A stretch of DNA of 64,000 bases from Excoecaria cochinchinensis (taxonomy: Eukaryota; Streptophyta; Magnoliopsida; Malpighiales; Euphorbiaceae): positions 6,854,501-6,918,500 of the forward strand of contig CANTUQ010000073.1 in assembly GCA_947683425.1 (NCBI GenBank), read 5' to 3'. Below are positions 25,042 through 36,165 of this stretch, piece by piece (the stretch's first letter is position 1; each line of letters opens with the position of its first letter). A model generated the notes under the pieces. It did no database searches. It was not told the DNA's origin and saw only the letters and a list, made by a program, of their open reading frames with translations. The translations under genes and the position numbers were made by a program.

Positions 25042-25052
25042 CTCTGATACCA
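25042..25052 (-). promoter_or_regulatory. Primer-binding site of the short-LTR gypsy element
   Basis: Minus strand TGGTATCAGAG, two bases after the LTR end; initiator tRNA-Met type. Confidence 0.85.
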
Positions 25053-25054
25053 GT

Positions 25055-25439
25055 TGTTAGAATTAAATCCTAAAAGTAGCTTAAATGAAGAATTATGAGT
25101 GTTAAAACCCAGAGAAAATAGGTAAAAGACAGAAGGAAGAAGAGAGAATAGAGTAAGACAAAAGAGAAACTTGAGAGAGAGAAATGGGAGAGGAAAAGAA
25201 GGAATATTCAGAAACCTTTATTGCAATGATTGTGGTTCCAATAGGACGTTACACTAATATAGGAAAATGACAAAATACAGCTGTAGGTGTGTAAGACGGC
25301 TGCTCATGCAATCCTTGCTCACACCCTATCTAAATAAATAACAGAATACTAGAAATAGTACACAACTAACAAAAATCAGAATTAACTGACTTCCCTAAAT
25401 GACATTTTTACCCTTTCCTGTGTGCTTAAGAATGTAACA
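25055..25439 (-). repeat. 385-bp LTR of the short-LTR gypsy element
   Basis: Inverted 5-bp ends TGTTA/TAACA, PBS adjacent on the correct side. Contains purine-rich runs (AGAGAGAGAAATGGGAGAGG region). Confidence 0.8.
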
Positions 25440-25541
25440 AACAGCAATGGTAGGGGAGTTGTTGGTGAGAACTGTTGACTCAAGCTATGAATTTGATATG
25501 AAATGCACCGATCAGCTTTTTGTGTGATAATATATTCTTAG

Positions 25542-27571
25542 GTGTCCCCGAAGCAAATTATATTGAGCCTTCGCACAATAAGCAAGATTTTGAGAGGACT
25601 TCAAGTTTCCAAAAACTTGAGGAACGTCTAAAGCAAATGACACTGGAATATTGGTGAGCTCTACTGCAACTTATTGTATTGTTAACCTAAAATTTTTATC
25701 TTGCAAGGAAATTTTTGCAGAACTAACCGTAAATTATAGTGATGCATGGAACTAACTGTAAAATGATAGTAATTTTTATGTTTTATCCTCTCAATAGCTG
25801 GAACTTCTTCCAAATCACATTCTCTTTTACCCTTGAAACTCATATTGTGGTATTATGTATGATGCATGGTTCTTTTACATCTTTGCAGGCGTTTGCACTG
25901 TTTGTTGATTGGTTACCAAGTGAAAAAATGCCTCTTCTTCGCTGTCTTCTCATAGTTCTTCGGAAGAGCACGCATTATTATAGAGTCATTCTCCTGTTGG
26001 ATCATCACAAGATCCATTAGCTGCTGACGCACATTTTGCAACTAAAAGACAGAGAGAAGCTGCTAATACAAACCAGATCAGAACTCAGCTGGGTATATTA
26101 TGGATCAAAAATTTTTGGCATTATAGCATGTGGAAATTGTTTAAGCTGCTTATTTTGGTGCTAGCTACCTGGTAGCACAGAATTGGGGTTGTGACTGCGT
26201 ATATCTTACTGTTCTGTATCTGATCCTAACAGGATCGAGCATAAAACGAAAGAATGTTCCTCCAGTGAGTGTAGAATTTGCACAATCATATGCTGCTGAA
26301 ACTTGCAACGTTATGGAAGAGCAGGTGCGCTGAGAATTGCCAACGCAGAAGTTTAAATCTAAGTCAGAAGATCTGCTCGAAAAAGAATACTTGTTTCATC
26401 AATTGCAGTGGTGGATGGCTTTAATCTGTTGAAGTATCTTGAGTGATTTAAACTCTTTTCTAAGAGAATGATTTATCTCCAGTTACTAGCAAGATAAATT
26501 ATGCAGAATAACATGAGTACCCTCATTTTCAGATATCGGTATCTCAGTTATTGAATAATCTCATTGCATGATGAAGTATTTCACTTCAGCTAAGTTTTAA
26601 TGCATATTCTTTTTGCTTCCTCTGCTTATTTTCTCTTTCAACTAATCTCTAAGAAAAGGGATACATGTTTTCTCCAATTTTTAGTCACTGTATAGACCAA
26701 AGAGTTTGTTACGCATTATCTTGTTAACTTGTATGACTTGTTTTCACCTCCTTACATATTGAATGAACGTTTGCATTCAACTTGAGTTCAAGTTCTTGTG
26801 CATCTTCAATAGTCATTTAACTGCCAAATGATGCTTCCTTCTAAGCTGTTTCCTGCTATTTTGTATTGGTAGATTCACTGGGAGCGAGAATCAGTTGCAA
26901 TGGGCAGAAGTGGCAATTTTAATTCAAGAAACCAAGGAACTCCACATACAGTGAGTGGTTATAACTATAGATGACCATCACTGATGTCTTCACTTTGTTG
27001 GATTACTGAGCTAATGATGATATTTCTTGCATTTGGACTTCTAAATTTTCATCGGTATTCATATGTGGGTATTCTCACTTGGGATCCAGGCTAGCGGAGT
27101 TGGAGAAGAGGGTAGGAGGTTATCATCTAAAGGTCGTTGGCTCTTAGATTTTAAATTTAGGCCTTTCTAGTTTTCATTTTGTTCCTCAATTTTTTCGTCA
27201 GTTTTATCCAAGGACAGGTTCATGAAATGAGTGGATTGGTCTCTTTTTGGTAGTCTTTGAAAGGCATGTCCAAATCTAAAAGGATGGTATGTTGATTTGA
27301 ATTATAAAATGTGAAAGGAAATACAGGAAGACCTAGTTTTTTTCTATGCTATGATGATAGGTGGTAAATACATTTAAAAGGTGGGATTATCTTGTGTATA
27401 CAAAAGTTTCCAATAGGCCTTTGGTTTGAACATGCAGATTATTAGTTATCATTAGATTATTATAACGTTTGAGCTTTGGTACAGGTGGCAGAGCTCCGGA
27501 GTGAGCTAATTGAAGTTCAATCAGAGTATTCAAGGCTTTTGGCTGAAACAAGATCAATAGATTTAGAGTAA
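25542..27571 (+). CDS. 3' exons of an unrecognised multi-exon host gene
   Basis: Five candidate exons with GT/AG borders: 25542-25653, about 25983-26092, 26233-26324, 26873-26950 and 27485-27571 (TAA stop). The last four join in phase and give a continuous peptide including AADAHFATKRQREAANTNQI, RKNVPPVSVEFAQSYAAETC and VAELRSELIEVQSEYSRLLA. The last exon looks like a coiled coil. The join of the first exon to the second is out of phase in my reading, so an exon is missed or the gene is damaged. I do not recognise the family. The 5' part would lie left of 25542, where gypsy sequence now stands, so the gene may be a truncated pseudogene. Confidence 0.5.
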
Positions 27572-28016
27572 ACACATTCATTTTCTTCTACCCACGAAGA
27601 TGAGATATTATAGGTCATTGGTGAAGCGCAGATTACGTAACACTTTTGCAAGCTCAGATAGCTATGGGAGCTTTATTAATACTAGGGAAAGAAGTTACCA
27701 AAACTAGAAAAAAGCAAAGCTAGAAAAGCAATTAGTCTCTTTGTATTAACCAAAGCTATGTTATCATGTCTAATGAGAAAAAAAAAAAAAAAAAAAAGGC
27801 TCCCTCTCCTCTCTCTTTAGCAATGGTTCATTTCTATACTGAGGTAAATACTCTTCTGCGTATGGTTCATTTCTATACCAACTTAGTTATCGCATTGATC
27901 CTAACTGCTAGGAGCCTCTCGCTTACTACTAAGTTATGCGAGTGATCCTACCAAATCGCTTTCTCGCCTAATTCTTCATTACTTGAAGTAACTATCCGCA
28001 CAGTGTACAAATGAAT
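27572..28016. other. Intergenic spacer between two convergent genes
   Basis: About 445 bp between the stop of the plus-strand gene fragment and the stop of the PPR gene. Contains an A-run of about 21 at 27778-27798 followed by a CT-rich tract, and a short local duplication (GGTTCATTTCTATAC, two copies near 27826 and 27862). Both 3' UTRs must lie here. Confidence 0.6.
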
Positions 28017-30212
28017 TCAACAAAGTAGCATTTCAAACCTTAAGAGTTCTAAAATCCCACTGATCTCAGCTGATTGGGAGTGAGTTCCATCTTCTGAATA
28101 AAAAGAATGGACTTGATCTCTAACCTCAACCCAGCTACAACCACCACTCTTCTTCAATCCTTTCTCTTTCATTAGTTTCCTAACATTCATAACATCCATC
28201 CATCTTCCAGCAGAAGCATAGATATTTGAAAGTAGAACGTATCCTGCCGAGTTTTTCTCTGCCATTTCCCAAAGCTTCCTAGCTGTTCTCTCTGCTAATT
28301 CTTCATTCTTATAAGTCTTACAGCCATTTAATAAAGCTGCCCACGCATTAGTTTCAGGTTGAAATGGCATGGAATTAATAAACTCTTCAGCTTCATAGAG
28401 GCGTCCTGCTCGAGATAGCATATCTACAATACAGGTGTAGTGTCTTCCCTTTGGCTTTATTCCGTAAATGGCCTCCATGGAGTTAAAATATGTGAGTCCT
28501 TTATTGACCAATCCAGTGTGCGAACACGCAAACAAAACCGACAAAAGCATGAGCTCGTTAGGAGCAACAGACGCAGTTTTTACCATTTTCTCAAATATAT
28601 CAAGAGATTCCTGTGCAAAACCACTTTCTGCAAGCCCTTGAATCATCGCAGTCCATGAAACTTCATTCTTCACAGACATTCTGTCGAAAACCTTTCTAGA
28701 GCTCTCAATATCCCCAGACTTTGCATATATATCAGTAAGAGCAGTGCCCACGAAAACATCATATTGCATTCCAAGTTTAATTATCTTACCATGCAAGTCT
28801 TTACCCTTCACTAAAGAAGCCGTGCTTGCACAAGCACAAAGCAAGCTAGAGAAGGTGGATTTACTTGGAATTTCTCCTAACAAAAGCATTTCATTGAAGA
28901 CATCAAACACCTTATCAAACTGTTCACAATCTAAATAACCAGCAATTATAGTACTCCATGAAACACTATTACGCAATGGCATACTATTGAACAAATCCTT
29001 CGCTTCTTCCAGTTTGCCATTCAGACTATACCCTCCAACCATAGCATTCCAGGAAACCACATTTTTCTCAGAAACTGATTCGAATACCCGACGCCCATCC
29101 TCAATTTCACCGCATTTACAGTAAAAGTCAATCAGAGAGCTACTGACAAAAACATCATTTTCCATCCCAATTTTTGTAACATGTCCATGGATGTTCATTC
29201 CTGCGCGCAAACCTTCAACGCTAGCCAATGAACTCAAAATGCTAGAGAAACAAGAAATATTTGGCTTGAATCCGCCTTGAACCATGCAGCGAAAGAGTTT
29301 CAGCGACTCTTCAGGATAACCAGTCTGACTGTACCTTGCAATCATAGCACTCCAAGAAACCTCATTTCGTTCTGGCATCATGTCGAATATTCTTCTAGCT
29401 TCAATCAAGTCACCCATCTCTACGTACATGTCCAGTATTGCTGTCCAAGAAACAACATCTCTCTCATCCATCCTACCAAATATTCTCCTAGCCAAATCTA
29501 TTTCGCCCATCCTCAAGCATAATGTAATTAAAGAGTTGGATACTGCTAAATTATGTTCAAATCCGGTTTTAACAATCAAGCCCAAAACACTCATTGCCAA
29601 TTCAAAATCACCCAATTCGCCACATGCTCTAACCACAGAGGTAAATGTAACTTGGTTTGCCTTGACTCCAGATTCAAGAAGTTTCAAGAATAGCTTCATA
29701 GCTTCAAAACTGAACCCATTACGTACATACCCACAAATCACTGCAGTCCAAGTTACCACATTCTGAAATGGGTTTCTTTCAAAATACCACAGTGACTCTT
29801 TCACTCTTCCATATTTCATAAAACCCGAAATTAACGCTGTCCAAGAAACCTCATTTCTTTCTGGCATTTCATCGAACAATTTGCGAGCTTGATCGAGATC
29901 TCCCCACTGTACACTAGCAGAAATCATACAATTATGTACAACAAGATCAAACCCATTAAATTCCTTTGAAATCTCATAAGCTTCGGCTGATTTCCGACTA
30001 TTTAGGTACATTATCAAGAGCTTGATTGTTATATATCTCTCTGATGAAATGCCCATTTTGATTAAGTGGCCATGAAAGACACTCCCTTTAGTGATCAAAC
30101 CATGGTCAGTGAGATTTTTCAGCAGAGAAATACATGTTTCTGCATAAGCTTTAAAATGGTTTGCTGGGTTTATAGATATAAGAGTTTTAAGGGCATTTCT
30201 CATGCGGGACAA
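28017..30212 (-). CDS. PLS-class pentatricopeptide repeat protein with E/E+ domain
   Basis: Intact intronless ORF of 731 aa. The N-terminus (MSRMRNALKTLISINPANHF) is basic and Ser/Thr-containing, suggesting organelle targeting, probably mitochondrial. From about residue 50 to 640 it is a string of P, L and S repeats, with many short S-type units of the form NEVSWTALISGF. The C-terminus carries E and E+ type motifs (GYVLLSNIYASAGRW, GCSWVEVRDQVHSFYSED) and stops without a DYW deaminase domain. PLS proteins of this type bind organellar RNA and usually specify C-to-U editing sites, recruiting a deaminase in trans. The start is the first ATG of the frame. The specific orthologue is not assigned. 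Confidence 0.95.
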   Translation of the reverse strand: MSRMRNALKTLISINPANHFKAYAETCISLLKNLTDHGLITKGSVFHGHLIKMGISSERYITIKLLIMYLNSRKSAEAYEISKEFNGFDLVVHNCMISASVQWGDLDQARKLFDEMPERNEVSWTALISGFMKYGRVKESLWYFERNPFQNVVTWTAVICGYVRNGFSFEAMKLFLKLLESGVKANQVTFTSVVRACGELGDFELAMSVLGLIVKTGFEHNLAVSNSLITLCLRMGEIDLARRIFGRMDERDVVSWTAILDMYVEMGDLIEARRIFDMMPERNEVSWSAMIARYSQTGYPEESLKLFRCMVQGGFKPNISCFSSILSSLASVEGLRAGMNIHGHVTKIGMENDVFVSSSLIDFYCKCGEIEDGRRVFESVSEKNVVSWNAMVGGYSLNGKLEEAKDLFNSMPLRNSVSWSTIIAGYLDCEQFDKVFDVFNEMLLLGEIPSKSTFSSLLCACASTASLVKGKDLHGKIIKLGMQYDVFVGTALTDIYAKSGDIESSRKVFDRMSVKNEVSWTAMIQGLAESGFAQESLDIFEKMVKTASVAPNELMLLSVLFACSHTGLVNKGLTYFNSMEAIYGIKPKGRHYTCIVDMLSRAGRLYEAEEFINSMPFQPETNAWAALLNGCKTYKNEELAERTARKLWEMAEKNSAGYVLLSNIYASAGRWMDVMNVRKLMKEKGLKKSGGCSWVEVRDQVHSFYSEDGTHSQSAEISGILELLRFEMLLC

Positions 30213-30894
30213 GGTAAGAAACAGTTAAGTTCGTTAAGGAGAAATTGAAAGTAGGTTATGGATGTCCGCTCTCTTTGGCTCTGCATCTACTGAATTACGG
30301 ATGAGGTTTTCAGGGCACCCAACTTGTTCTGCACGGCAAAGTAACCCTGCGGATAATTTTAAGGCTTAGGCCCCTTTTGATTTGAGGTTTTTTTTTTTTT
30401 TTTAAATAGGACAAATTTTCTACAATAAATAAAATAAAAGTATTTAAAAAAAATATCAGAAATCGGCAGTAAAACTATAGGTTTCTAATTGCATGGGATT
30501 GGAAGGACAAAAAGTTGAGTATCAAAAATTGGTACACGTAATGCCGGTTTTTATCTGGCGGTCTAACAAAAACCGATATTCAGTATGTCGGTTTCTGACA
30601 CAATTTTTTTCTTTTAAATTCTTGTATGGCAGTATTTATGTTTAGGCTCACGATTTTCCTGTGAGCACTACTGCACTACAATAAAACTTGTGATGCACGG
30701 TAATTCAAGTCTGTCTTTTTTATTTTATTTTTTTATGTTTTAAAAAAAACTTTAAATCCATTTCACTCATTCTCAATTACACACTCTTCATTCTTTCATT
30801 CTCAATTACACACTCTTCACTCTTTCATTTTCAATTACATCAACATTTCCATTTCTCTGTTCCTTTCCATTTCCATAATTTTTCCTTTCTATTT
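30213..30894. other. Upstream region of the PPR gene
   Basis: Contains the presumed PPR promoter and 5' UTR (minus strand). T-runs at 30388-30403 and 30721-30748. Between 30470 and 30600 short GC-containing words recur in both orientations (CGGTTTTTAT, AAAACCGATA, TCGGTTTCTGA), hinting at an eroded small transposon. No gene seen. Confidence 0.45.
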
Positions 30895-31350
30895 ATATAC
30901 AGTCTAATTCTGGTTAAAGCAATTTTTTCTCCGGTTATTTTGAAAGAATTGTCTAAAGTTAGAGAAAATGTAATATTATGTGGGTATAGTATAATTTAAT
31001 TTTGTTAAGCAATATTTATGTTATTATCAACCTTATTTTTATTCTTAAATTGTAGGTGGTGATGATTTTGAAATATATATAATTACAACAAAAACATTAC
31101 TATCTACAACATCAAATGTAAGTTATTATTTTTTTTTTCACTTTTAGAAAAATAGCTTTAGTTTATGTCGAGATTATTAATTTTCATACTCCTTGATTTA
31201 ATTGATTGCTTAATTTTTTTTTTTTTTTACTATATAAAGCCATTTTCATTGGTCCAAAACGATAAAATGTTGAAAAAGAAAAAGAAATTATTAAGTCTTG
31301 GCATGTGTTATATGACTTAATTTAAAAATAATCTCCGCATGGTTTATATT
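30895..31350 (+). repeat. Dispersed repeat, copy 1 (carries the empty CACTA site)
   Basis: Matches the reverse complement of 62070-61994 joined to 55891-55550 over most of about 450 bp with scattered mismatches and small gaps. Shared words include TAATATTATGTGGG, TATAGTATAATTTAATTTTG, GTTATTATCAACCTTATTTT, AAAATAGCTTTAGTTTATGT and TTGGCATGTGTTATAT. Copy 2 is interrupted by the 6.1-kb CACTA element exactly where copy 1 reads GTA at 30984-30986. Nature unknown; it lies 5' of a Mutator-like remnant and could be a terminal region of that element. Confidence 0.8.
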
Positions 31351-32082
31351 ATATATATATACACACACACACAAATATCTTACACTAATTGATAGAGTTT
31401 GACTACACCCATAACTCTAATTTGGATAAAAGTCTAATTCAGATATAATTAAGTAATTTAATCTAATTAATATTACCAAATTTTATCTCAAAAAGAGTCT
31501 GAATTATACAAAAGATAGGTCTCTAACTTTTAAAATTTCTATAAATAGATGAGAGATTTCAGTATTTGGTAACGCAAAAATGTATATGCCGCAATACTGT
31601 TCGTTCCCACTCACAGTATTTTGTCTTAATCTTTGAGAGATTTTTAGATTGTAAAATAGCCGTTGTTATTCTGCACGTGGAGAAAAGGCAGGCCAGTGAC
31701 AAAAAACAAACGGAACCCTTGTAGACGCTTACACAACGAGTTTCTGCGCTATAAGAGGTAGATACCATTTGTTAATGTTACCTCCATAAATTATATTTGT
31801 TATAATTTTTCCTTCACTAATTATTCCATTAATCTTTTAATTTTAAGTTTTATATATAATAAAAAAAATTATATTATTTACAAAAACTGTTGCATAAAAT
31901 GATAAAATTTATTAATTAGAATTAGTTTAAATTTTAATTTTAAATGTGTGTATTAATGTGTTAGAAATTTATATAATCATTTTTTTTAAGATGTTATGTT
32001 CTTGAAAAAAATAGTAAATTATTATATATGTACATATAATGTAGGAATTAAAAAATGTCGATTCTAGCAACGTTTATAACTC
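31351..32082. other. Unassigned AT-rich stretch
   Basis: Contains (TA)n/(CA)n at 31345-31374, a TATA-like CTATAAATAG at 31540 and a GC-richer segment 31560-31790 that resembles the transcribed part of a plant LTR or promoter. No ORF with recognisable motifs; no paired LTR found. Confidence 0.35.
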
Positions 32083-32960
32083 ATACTGGAGGACAATTAA
32101 GCTGGACGTAGCTAGTGTCCAATATAACACTTCAAGTCCCTCAACGAGATCAAGGAGGTTGAATATTAGGAGCAAACTAACATTTGTAGAACTTATTCAT
32201 AAGAAATTAGTTAAATTGGATTTAGTTGTGGATGTGAGGATTAGTAGAATGATATATAAGTGTTCTATAAACAATCAGAGGTCAATTTGCTGGGCAATTA
32301 TGGATTTAATTGATGACAATGACATTGATCAAATTTATGAAATTTTGATATATTTCCTAAATACACCATTGAAGAGCTAATTGTTGATACTGAAAAAAAT
32401 TTAATTGGAAATGAACAAAATGCATTAAATAATGTTAATCATATGACTAATATTTGAGACAGAGAGTATGTACCAACTGTGGATGAAAGAAAATCTATTG
32501 GGTGATAATTCGTATTATTCAAGAGTAACTCAAGTCGATTTTAGTACACAGTTTGAGGTTTTAACACAATGTGAAAGTGTTGATGATTTTGAAATAATAG
32601 ATGCAAGTCATATTCAAAGTTTAGAGGTCAAAATCAAATGAATTTTGCCTTATGTTCTACTGTTGAGATATTGCATGTGATGATACGTTAAGAGATGAAG
32701 ATAATGTTGCCAATAATGGGTATATTTCTCCAAATTATGATCTAGATGAGGATGATGGAGAAATAGACTTAAATAATGTTGGCCCAAAAATCGTTGTTTG
32801 AAAAGATAATCCCTTTGTTCCAAGTAGTTCTATCCATGTGATAGAAGGCCTTCAGAATGCATGAAGTTCAAGATCAACCTGGGGAACAATACAATATTTC
32901 AAAATTTCACTTTCCATCTGTGCACGACACATCTATCAATTTTGCTGAAATTAAAATTAA
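32083..32960 (+). pseudogene. Mutator-like (MULE) transposase N-terminal remnant
   Basis: An open stretch from 32159 reads LTFVELIHKKLVKLDLVVDV then MIYKCSINNQRSICW and DLIDDNDIDQIYEIL. After a frameshift near 32340 it continues FPKYTIEELIVDTEKN. Farther on are acidic segments (NYDLDEDDGEIDLNN, NPFVPSSSIHVIEGLQ) separated by stops. The order (a small ubiquitin-like N-terminal fold, then an acidic spacer) resembles the N-terminal half of plant MULE transposases. The DDE catalytic domain is absent. Family assignment is from pattern recognition and moderate. Confidence 0.55.
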
Positions 32961-33129
32961 CATGTCTAATAATTCACAGATGCGATAGACACTAGGTTCT
33001 GAGATAACTTTTGTCAAGGTTACTTGGTGAGGATAATATTTGCTCAAAAATGGATGGATAACAGAAGCACAATAGCTCTCTTTAGATTTGAGGTTTTTAA
33101 AAGGTTTTTTGTGCAAATTCTCTCAAAAT

Positions 33130-34153
33130 TTTCAAGGCTTAAAAATTCTTCTTAACTTTAAAAAATATATATTTTTAAGCCGAGTCACAGTCTTGGGCGT
33201 GACTCAGCCAGAGTCATGGCCAAGACCGTGACTCATCGCAAAATGCCCTAGAAGGGCATTTTAGACCCGTTTTTCCTTTTTCTTAGCCACTTCCATAACT
33301 CACTAAGTTACGGAAGTGGCTGGACTTTCTCCCTCTATTTCTATTGTTATCATGAGAAACAGAGGATAAAATGGAAAGGGTATTTTTCTTGCTTTTTGAG
33401 TTTTTTTCCAACTCTTATCTCTGAGCATTTAAGGCTTATGATGGTTTTTTTTATAAAAGGAGGGTGACTCACCTAGAAAAGGGGGAGGCTCTCTGAACCG
33501 AAAAAAAACCAATAGAGAGAGAAAGGAAAAAAAAACAGAGAGAACACAAAAGAGAAAACCGAAAGAAAGAAACCAAAAACAGAAACAGGGGGAAGCCTCA
33601 AGTGCTAGAGTTTATTGATCTTGAGCTTACAAAAACTGAAGGTAATATAAAAAGCTGGAACCTCTAACCATTGTAAAAACCATATGTTTTAGTTTGTAAA
33701 TATACATATTTTTAGTTAATCTTTAAGTTCTTTAATTGTGCAATTTTGTGGATAATATTGCATAATAATTGTTTATTTCATATTGTCTTTGGTTTATTTC
33801 ATGTTTGTGATCATTTTTCGGAATTGAAAGAGCTAAAAACAACAAAATGAAATTTACTATTTATCATCTTCTTCATGCTCTATTTTTCTCTCACTAAAAT
33901 TCACGTTTTGTGATTTTCTCTTTTCCATGTTTAAATCATGTTTACTTTAAATATGTACGTGTTCTTGCTAAATTGTGATATGAATCATGCATAAAACATT
34001 GGATTTCCTGGCTTAGAGGTCAGAAAATCGAGCTTCCCTTTTCCTCCATAGTGTCGGTCTACCTTCAGGAATGGCTCACAGCCTAACCAGGCCGAGTCAC
34101 TCGCATGATTTGGCTGAGTCATAGCCAGTGACGTCGTTCGTTTGAACTAATCT
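33130..34153. other. Unassigned hairpin-rich segment with four TGACTCA-type sites
   Basis: Non-coding on both strands. Contains an imperfect dyad 33182-33198/33218-33234 (15 of 17 pairs), a dyad 33285-33300/33306-33321 (15 of 16 pairs), a short palindromic arm pair AAAATGCCC/GGGCATTTT at 33240-33262, and four copies of TGA(C/G)TCA at 33200, 33229, 33465 and 34115. A purine-rich stretch lies at 33500-33600. Possibly part of an LTR; it ends where the truncated LTR of element B begins. Confidence 0.5.
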
Positions 34154-34779
34154 CATGAACATAAATTTAAACAAACAAACAAAATCAAACATGAAAAAAA
34201 AACATACATAAATCGGATCATTCGTTTAGTTTAGGAACATTATTTCCTTCACGCTCATTAAAAAGAGATCGAAGAGTTATTCGATTGTTGAATTGAAAAT
34301 CAGGATAAATGATCCCATTTTGGAGAAAATTTAAGTCTTCATTTTATCGTGATATTTTACATTCCTTGGATAAAATAAGGGACATTGGTCCCAATTGTAT
34401 TAAAAAAAAATTCGATTTAGTTATAAAATATTTTCATGATTTTTTACCGCACATATGTACAAGATAAAACAATTTTATTTTACAAGCAAACATAAACATA
34501 TAAAGGGATAGAAAAGATCTCACCCAAACAATGCGGGTTTCCTACACGTCGTGACCCATCCGTGTGGTCACGGGAACACTCATGCAAGGCAAACCAAATT
34601 TAAATCTCACACAAAAATAACATTAAAAATATTAGTAATAATTCTAAAAATTGATCAAATAAAGATAAAATAAATATAGGACATGTTAATTTAATATACA
34701 AATGATTTACATGCAAAGAAAATTAAAAATAAGTCATGCAAAAGTTTAGGAATAATAATAATAAAAAACAATGTCAAAA

Positions 34780-34781
34780 TA

Positions 34782-34829
<48 letters not shown>

Positions 34830-34838
34830 TTACAACCC

Positions 34839-34871
<33 letters not shown>

Positions 34872-35033
34872 CACAATAATAATAACACAAACAAAAATAA
34901 TAATAATAATAACAATAATAATAATAATAAAATAAAATATGCATGAAATAATAATACTAATAATAAATAAATAAGATAACAGTAATGACGATAATATATT
35001 ATAGTAATGATGATAATAATACAACAACGTAGC

Positions 35034-35073
<40 letters not shown>

Positions 35074-35290
35074 GTGGCAGGGGAGTGGTCCTAATAATAA
35101 TAATAATAATAATAAGTGGTCCTAATAATAATAATAATAATAATAATAGCGATGGTAATCAAATTGACAATAAACCTAAACATGTTAATAATGATGATAA
35201 TAATAATAATAGGAAGAGTAACAGTAGAATGACCAAACAAGCAAATCTATTCACAACAACAATAATAATAATAATAATAATAATAATAAA
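34780..35290. repeat. TAA trinucleotide arrays inside LTR B
   Basis: Runs at about 34785-34828, 34841-34871, 35034-35072, 35093-35115, 35124-35148 and 35261-35288, separated by AT-rich sequence. Confidence 0.93.
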
Positions 35291-35974
35291 GGTAAAGGGA
35301 ATGTAGACATGCACAGGGGTGAAAGTATAATAAAAATGACAATAAGAGGGGGAAAGCTAACAATGAATAATAATATTAAAAAAATGCTAGAAATAAATGA
35401 TAGACATAGTAATAATAACAAAAATAACAATATTGACAACAAATAAATGATGAACAAAATTAAATGAGGACAGGTCCAATAATATTTACCCTCAGAGATT
35501 GTAGGCCGGAGAAACGGTGCCTCAATTCGTCCCCCTTGTTGAAATTTGCGATGATGAACACAAAAAATAATATAAAAATCTACGTTTTTAAACAAATAAA
35601 CTCAAGAAAATATTTTTGAAGGGATGATCTAAGACAAAAGGAAATTTATTTTTCCTTGCTTAAATTAATCCTCGAATGAAAAATATTTTAGAGAAAAAAA
35701 AAAGAAGGAAAAAACTAAAAACTTCAAGATTCTAAAATTTTTCTTCAAAAAACCCTCGTCTGCCCTTTTGAAAACTCAGAGAAAACCTTTCTATATTTTT
35801 TTTTTTGAAAAATGCAGCCCTTCCTGAAAAAATGAGAGCCAAATCCCATTTAACTTCACTGTATTTCCAAAATGGAAAAAACCCAATTAACTTTCCAATT
35901 TTTGTTCTTTCAAAATCAACCAAAAATGTGAAAAAAAACCTAACCCAAAATTAATTTCTTGCAGATGGAAAGGT

Positions 35975-36165
35975 ATGCGGCAAGGAGGCCGCACGTGGAA
36001 AGCCTCCACCTGCGGCCTCATGTGGAAATCCACATGTGGCCGCATGCGGAGAGCCCCCACATGCCTCCCCATGTGGAGATCCCACATGTGGAGAGCCCCC
36101 ACATGTGGCCCCATGTGGAGATCCCACATGTTGCCGCATGTGGAAAGTCCCCACATGCGGCCACT
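35975..36165. repeat. Palindromic GC-rich island in LTR B
   Basis: Head-to-tail degenerate repeats built on CCACATGTGG and ATGTGGAGAT, for example at 36030-36040, 36081-36090 and 36098-36108. Every unit contains a 6- to 10-bp palindrome. Same LTR position as the islands in A and C but a different sequence. Confidence 0.85.

Larger units (their letters stand above)
24190..25439 (-). mobile_element. Deleted Ty3/gypsy element with short LTR
   Basis: Minus strand: LTR 25439-25055 (TGTTACATT...TTCTAACA), two bases, PBS TGGTATCAGAG (25052-25042), a short leader, then a jump straight to the RNase H C-terminus and the integrase zinc finger (24855-24190). Gag, protease, RT and the integrase core are missing. 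The leader holds a tandem duplication of about 60 bp around 24930-25025. Inserted just upstream of, or inside, the host gene fragment at 25542. Confidence 0.82.

Noticed and set aside
30669..30700. CACTACAATAAAAC resembling another CACTA terminus
   Set aside because: No matching inverted end, no subterminal repeats on the inner side and no TSD could be found.
31540..31790. Possible LTR or promoter (TATA-like box and GC-richer transcript-like segment)
   Set aside because: No TG...CA borders, PBS or second copy was found, so it is left as unassigned.
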